Assembly: GCA_009782605.1 (NCBI GenBank)
Contig: WRIR01000004.1
Coordinates: forward strand, 1-64,000
Direction: 5' to 3'
DNA length: 64,000 nucleotides
Source of the DNA: Eggerthellaceae bacterium
GTDB taxonomy: Bacteria > Actinomycetota > Coriobacteriia > Coriobacteriales > Eggerthellaceae
This document shows positions 59,454 to 64,000 of this stretch, piece after piece (the first letter of the stretch is position 1; the number at the start of each line of letters is the position of its first letter). Position numbers and translations under genes: made by a program. The notes beneath the pieces were generated by a model. That model was not told the DNA's origin. It was given only the letters and a program-made list of their open reading frames with translations, and searched no databases.

Positions 59454-62400
59454 CTAGCAGTCCTCCTTGTCTGCCTTCAGCGACCTGCGGCGGTAGAGTG
59501 CCCCCGCGCCGAGCGCGGTTGCGCTCGCGGCCATGAGGAGCAGCAGGCTCCACGCGTTGGTGTCGTCGCCCGTCTTCGGGCCTGCCTTCGGCTGCTCGAC
59601 CGGCGTCGGCGTCGGCGGGGTCGGAGGCGTGGGCTCGGGCGCGGGCGGGTCGGGGAGCTTGGTCCACTGGGCGTAGACGGTCATGTCGCTCAAGACCGGC
59701 GTATCCACGGTGAACTCGGTGCCGCCCTCGGGCGTGGTGGCCCAGTGCACGAAGGTGTAGCCCTCGCGCACAGGCGAGCTGGGCAGGTAGCTCAAGGTCG
59801 TCGCAGGCTCCTGCACGTAGATCACCGCAGGCCCGGTCAGGGTGCCGCCGTTCGGGTCGAAGTTGACTGCGAAGCGGTCGTACTCCTCGGGTTCGGGCTC
59901 GGTGACGGTCGCGGTTATCTCCTTGGTCGTCGCGGGCTCTTCCACCACCGCTATCACCGGGTGGTACTCACCGGCGGCGTTGGTGTAGCCGCCCTGGTCG
60001 GCGACCATGACAGAGGCTGGCGTGCCGTCGAAGCTGGCGGCGACTGCCATCGAGTGCAGGATTATCTGGTCTTCCGCGGACATCAGGGCCATCTGGCCCT
60101 CCACGGCCGCAGCGCTAAGGCCTGCGGTATCGACGTCTGCCGCGGCGATGGTGAAGTCGTAGGCAGACAGGATGTAGTCCTCGCCGAAGACGAAGCTGCC
60201 GTCGTCGACCACTACCGCGGTGTACTCTATGGCCTCGTTGCCGTCGGAGTCCACGACGCGCAGGGCGACCTTGTAGATGCCGGGCACGTCGCCGGGCACG
60301 TCGCCCTCGACGGTGATCTGGCTGGTGAGGTCGCCGTCCTCGGCGTCATAGGCAGTCGAGGTGCCAATCCTCTGGGCGTCGGTGAGGTTGCCCGGGGTCG
60401 AGGACACCGGGACGACAACCGGGCGCTGGGGGGTGATCGTCGGGGGCTCGCCCTCGACGACTTCAACGTTGAGCGTGATCTCGACATAGCCTTCTGCGTC
60501 AGATATCTTCACGACGTAGTTGCCGGGCTCTGCCGCAAAACCGCCGTCGTCGACTATCTTGACATCCTTGAGGGTCTCGCCCGTGCCCGGGTGGACAAGG
60601 GTGGCCCCGCCGAGGATAGCCTCGATAAGCGCGTCGTCAGATATCAGGCGGTCGTTCTCAAGCAGGCTCATCGTGCCCGCGTCCATCGGGCGCAGGGCGA
60701 CGATAAGGGCAGCCTCGGAAACCTTCATCGTGACGTTCTGGCCGAAGACATACATCCGCGGGCCGAAGGGGTCGTCGGGGTCGAGCGGCGCGCTCGCCAG
60801 GGCATCGGCTTCAACGACGATGCCCTTCACCAGCTCCGTGACCGTACCCGAGGGCAGGTCCGGCGCGCTGATGCTTATGTCGTAGCTGTCCACGACGTTC
60901 GTGTAGCCGCCCGTGTCTGCAACCGACAGCAGCGACGCGGGAAGCTCTTCCCCGGTCTCGCCGTCGAAGAGGCGGGCGTTGGTCATGCTCAAAAGATGCG
61001 CCGGGATGGCCGCGGCAGAGGCCGGGACGTCCACGGTCCTTATCATGAAGGAGTTGGCCTGGATGATGCGGCCCGCACCCACGATGTAGCGCCCGTCGTT
61101 GACGATGACGCTGCGTTGGGCCGTTGCCGTGCCGTTCACGTCGGAGACCTCGTAGGTGAGCTGGTAGATGCCGGCCTTGGAGGTGTCGACTGGGCGCGCC
61201 GGGTCGGTCGGGGCATAGGTGACCTGGTCGATGAGGTCGCGGCCACCCTCGTCGGTGGCGGTGACACCGTCCATAGCAGCTGCCTCGTCCCAGGTGCTCC
61301 CTATCGCGACCTCGACAGGCGTCGTCACGGTGAGCGTGGGAGGTGCGGTGCCGACAACCGTGCCGGTGATGTCGCGGACAGGGTCGCCGCTGTAGCCGGG
61401 CTCGGCGGCCGAGATGCCTATCTGGATCGGCGTGTAGGCCTTCGGGGCAGACGAGTAGCCGGCATTGTCTTTCACGACAAGCAGGTGGTCGACCGCGATG
61501 GGAAGCAGCGCTTCCTCAGCCGGGTCGTTGGCGGCGATGCGCCAGGCATGGGCCTGGGCGGCCTCCAGCACCTCGGCGTCGGTGCCCGTCACGTCGCGGG
61601 CCAATATGGTGAAGTCCTGGGCCTCGACGGCGTAGTCGCCGTCGATGACGAAGCGCCCGTCGTTGACCAGCACCCTGTCAGTCTTGACGGCAGTGTTGCC
61701 GTCGGAGTCGGTCACGGAATAGGCAATCGTGTGGAACCCGATCCGGCCCATGTCGATGGGGTCGGCCTTCTCGACGAAGTCGCCGGATGCGTCAGGGACG
61801 CCCCAGACCAGAAGCGCGGTCAGGTCGCCGTCCTCGACATCGGTGGCCGTGACGGCGGGAGTGTTGCCGGGGCCGTACACGTAGTCCCACTCGGCGGGCA
61901 GGACTGCGCCTGCCGGCTTGTCGGCCGCGTCTCCCGTCCATATGACGCGCATCGGCGGCAGCGATATCTCGGGATGGTTGCCCTGCGACACGATGGCGTT
62001 GACAGTCACCGTGGCCGTGTGGTCCTCGTCCACCCAGAAGGTGACCGGGACGACGGTCGGGTAGCCCGGCTCGCCTTCGCGGGCGAAGTCGGCCGTCTTA
62101 AAGCCGCCGTCGTCGGTGAGGGCCGGAGTGCCGTCCGACGCGAGGTTGGAGCCGGTGCGCAGGAAGCTTGCCGCCCCCGAGCGCGCAACGAACTCGTCGC
62201 CGTAGGCAGGCATGTCCTTCGCCTGCAGGGCAAGCGCGTCGGCGATGTTGATGCGGAAGTCGGATGCCGTGATGGAGTAGAGCTCCCCGTTGCCGGCCGC
62301 GACGCCCTCGGGCAGCACGCGGGCGGTGATGTCCTTGGTCAGGGCTGCCCACTCTTGTATGCCGATCGTCGGGTGGTAGTCGGTCGGGACGGCGGAGTAG

Positions 62401-64000
62401 CCGCCGTCGGCCAGGACAAAGGCCGTTGCCGGGGTTCCGTCGGCCTTCCAGGCCTGGGCCTTCGAGAGGTCCATTATCTGGGCTGTGGTGCCTGCCACGA
62501 CATCGGCGGACTGGATGATGAAGGAGCTTGCCTGGATGACGTAGTTGTCGTCATAGGCTATAGAGCCGTCGTTGACGATGAAGGCACGGGTCACCTGGGC
62601 GGTATTGCCGTCGGAGTCGGTGACGAAGTAGGTGACCGGGGTCACCGAAGCCGCATTCAAGGGAATCGTCGGCAGAACTTCTGCGCCGTCGGCATCCGGG
62701 TTGACAACGACCCAGTCGGTGATGTCGCCGTCCTCGTCGTCGTCGGCCACAACGCCTTCCATGAGCATGTCGCGGGTCGCAACATCCGTGCTCGCCGGGT
62801 CGGCTGCGACCTCAAGCGGCGTGGGGGTGGCGGTTATCGTCGGTGCGGCGCCGTCGGTCACCTGGACGGTGAGCTCGACACGGGCCATCTCGTCGGGGTC
62901 TTCCGCCGTCACGACCACGGTATAGGTGCCTTGCGCGGCCATGAAGCCGCCATCGTCGGCCAGGGTCGGGGCGAGCACCTCGACCATGCTGGTCGGCGTG
63001 GTCTTCAAGGCGCCGGCGCCCAGGGCCTCAAGCAGGGCCACGGTCGGGTCAGCCTCGGCCAGGATGGCCTCGGCCTCGCCGGTGCGCAGCGTGATGTCGT
63101 TGCCGAATACGTAGTAGTTGTCCTTGTCGGGGTCGTTGGGGCCCGAATCGATGAAGGCCGCGTCGACGACCACGCCGGTGATGGCGCGGTCAAGGGTGCC
63201 GCTCGGGTCGTCGTTGCCGCGGACCGTGATGCCGTAGCTGCCCGCAACCGGGCCGTAGCCGCCGTCGCTTGCAACAAAGGGTGCGACCGATGCCGCCTCG
63301 CCGGTGTCGCCCTCATAGAGCGCGGCGTTCGACTTGGCAAGGATATCCTGGTCGTAGGGAGCCGCAACGTCCTTCACAAGGGTCACGAAGGAGTTTGCCA
63401 TGAGGATGCGGCCGTCGCCCACTGTGTAGCGGCCGTCGTTGACCACGACGACACGCGAACCTTCGACGGTGTTGTCGTCGGAATCGGTCACGGAATAGTG
63501 CACCACATAGCGCCCGACCGTACCCGTGTCAACGGGGCCAGTCGCCGCGTCGGGGGTCACCACGACGAAGTCGATCAGGTCGCCGTCCTCCACGTCGGTG
63601 GCCGTGACGGCGTAAAGGTCGTCAGTGTAGGCGCTCGGCAGGATGGAGCCCGCCGGTTGCGGCAGCGATGCGTCGCCGACCCATATCTCAACCGGGGTCT
63701 TCACGGTAAGGACCGGCATCTCGCCCTGGGTGACCAGGCCGTCTATAGTCGCGCTCTGCATATCTGCCGGGATGGTGTCGATGCTGAATGTGACAGGATA
63801 GGTGTCCGCCACAGCGTCGAAATTGCCGGTGTCTTCCACAAGCGGCAAAAGCACGGGCAGGCCCGGCACAAGCGGGATAACCCGGGCACGGGCCCAGTCG
63901 ATGTAGCTTTGCGGGGCACCGGCAAGTATCTCGGCCGCCTCGCGCAGGTTGGCGCGGAAGTGGTTGGCCACAAGCGCGTAGCTTGAGTCCTTGCCGCCTG
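59454..64000 (-). CDS. Giant Ig-like-repeat surface protein with InlB repeat and sorting signal (5' end outside window)
   Basis: More than 1510 residues are visible, and the frame is open through the right edge, so the GTG at 63971 is not a real start. Five modules of about 270 aa recur, each with TATDVEDGDL, YSVTDSDGNT and a VVNDGRY-like landmark followed by ANSF/ASSF, as in bacterial Ig-like (DUF5011/HYR-type) domains. Near the C-terminus are an InlB/Listeria-Bacteroides repeat (VNFDPNGGTLTG...GYTFVHWATTPEGG...YAQWTK), a Pro/Thr spacer, and a sorting-type end GPKTGDD, hydrophobic helix, RRRSLKADKEDC. This looks like sortase anchoring with G in place of L in LPxTG. Likely adhesin or stalk. 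Confidence 0.88.
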   Translation of the reverse strand, partial: GGKDSSYALVANHFRANLREAAEILAGAPQSYIDWARARVIPLVPGLPVLLPLVEDTGNFDAVADTYPVTFSIDTIPADMQSATIDGLVTQGEMPVLTVKTPVEIWVGDASLPQPAGSILPSAYTDDLYAVTATDVEDGDLIDFVVVTPDAATGPVDTGTVGRYVVHYSVTDSDDNTVEGSRVVVVNDGRYTVGDGRILMANSFVTLVKDVAAPYDQDILAKSNAALYEGDTGEAASVAPFVASDGGYGPVAGSYGITVRGNDDPSGTLDRAITGVVVDAAFIDSGPNDPDKDNYYVFGNDITLRTGEAEAILAEADPTVALLEALGAGALKTTPTSMVEVLAPTLADDGGFMAAQGTYTVVVTAEDPDEMARVELTVQVTDGAAPTITATPTPLEVAADPASTDVATRDMLMEGVVADDDEDGDITDWVVVNPDADGAEVLPTIPLNAASVTPVTYFVTDSDGNTAQVTRAFIVNDGSIAYDDNYVIQASSFIIQSADVVAGTTAQIMDLSKAQAWKADGTPATAFVLADGGYSAVPTDYHPTIGIQEWAALTKDITARVLPEGVAAGNGELYSITASDFRINIADALALQAKDMPAYGDEFVARSGAASFLRTGSNLASDGTPALTDDGGFKTADFAREGEPGYPTVVPVTFWVDEDHTATVTVNAIVSQGNHPEISLPPMRVIWTGDAADKPAGAVLPAEWDYVYGPGNTPAVTATDVEDGDLTALLVWGVPDASGDFVEKADPIDMGRIGFHTIAYSVTDSDGNTAVKTDRVLVNDGRFVIDGDYAVEAQDFTILARDVTGTDAEVLEAAQAHAWRIAANDPAEEALLPIAVDHLLVVKDNAGYSSAPKAYTPIQIGISAAEPGYSGDPVRDITGTVVGTAPPTLTVTTPVEVAIGSTWDEAAAMDGVTATDEGGRDLIDQVTYAPTDPARPVDTSKAGIYQLTYEVSDVNGTATAQRSVIVNDGRYIVGAGRIIQANSFMIRTVDVPASAAAIPAHLLSMTNARLFDGETGEELPASLLSVADTGGYTNVVDSYDISISAPDLPSGTVTELVKGIVVEADALASAPLDPDDPFGPRMYVFGQNVTMKVSEAALIVALRPMDAGTMSLLENDRLISDDALIEAILGGATLVHPGTGETLKDVKIVDDGGFAAEPGNYVVKISDAEGYVEITLNVEVVEGEPPTITPQRPVVVPVSSTPGNLTDAQRIGTSTAYDAEDGDLTSQITVEGDVPGDVPGIYKVALRVVDSDGNEAIEYTAVVVDDGSFVFGEDYILSAYDFTIAAADVDTAGLSAAAVEGQMALMSAEDQIILHSMAVAASFDGTPASVMVADQGGYTNAAGEYHPVIAVVEEPATTKEITATVTEPEPEEYDRFAVNFDPNGGTLTGPAVIYVQEPATTLSYLPSSPVREGYTFVHWATTPEGGTEFTVDTPVLSDMTVYAQWTKLPDPPAPEPTPPTPPTPTPVEQPKAGPKTGDDTNAWSLLLLMAASATALGAGALYRRRSLKADKEDC

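Overview
The window is GC-rich, densely coded DNA from a high-GC Gram-positive bacterium. The best fit is an anaerobic Actinomycetota of class Coriobacteriia (Eggerthella/Slackia-like). The reasons are a type III glutamine synthetase, a TrpR-like YerC protein beside ilvE, a two-component biotin carboxylase/carboxyltransferase operon, a RecJ-RecQ fusion, an aPGAM-type protein beside thrC, and sortase-type cell-wall anchoring. The placement is inferred from gene content and composition and has not been tested. Most genes run leftward (minus strand).

Layout. 1-125: the 5' end of a probable IS3-type transposase. 177-6518: one overlapping leftward operon of biotin carboxyltransferase/BCCP fusion, accC, asp23, nusB, xseB and dxs (anaplerosis, isoprenoids, housekeeping). 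6519-7541: 1 kb without genes, holding a promoter, a c-di-GMP (GEMM-I) riboswitch with terminator, and three tandem hairpins with near-identical loops. 7542-10560: a membrane protein with a repetitive tail, a REP-associated tyrosine transposase (RAYT) boxed by two long palindromes in opposite orientation, and a secreted peptidoglycan hydrolase. 10650-19550: guaB, an M18 aminopeptidase, a likely stand-alone small RNA (about 14148-14310), yerC-ilvE, and rplM-rpsI-glnN. 19120-22511: an iron-uptake operon (feoA-feoB-dtxR) behind two DtxR-like boxes, with a divergent rhodanese lipoprotein.

23160-26950 is accessory DNA: an AAA/DUF4143 ATPase with 23-bp-spaced promoter repeats, the wreck of a PIN-type toxin-antitoxin pair, and a ChW-repeat surface protein that is probably truncated. 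26950-31750: asd and lysC, a zinc-dependent phospholipase C-like gene, and dense palindromic repeats. 31877-40304: phosphate uptake (pit plus DUF47), then recJ/recQ-relA-MBL. 40345-49471: nhaA, ribosome hibernation factor, aspS, hisS, a zinc-ribbon/collagen-like mini-protein, mscS, a peptidoglycan-binding protein, a polyprenyl synthase and tRNA-Leu(UAA). 49584-59000: a DivIC-like protein with a huge disordered N-terminus, a SipW-type signal peptidase, a TetR regulator, an aPGAM/thrC divergent pair, a ModE-like HTH protein and an amino-acid ABC transporter. 59454 to the right edge: a very large Ig-like-repeat surface protein with an InlB repeat and sorting signal, whose 5' end lies outside the window.

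Two themes run through the window. First, asd, lysC, thrC and the aPGAM protein supply the aspartate-to-threonine route, with the aPGAM gene a candidate replacement for ThrB. Second, several families of structured, palindromic repeats sit between genes, often just after stop codons. Some have arms shared with the palindromes that flank the RAYT transposase, which is the most likely source of at least one family.
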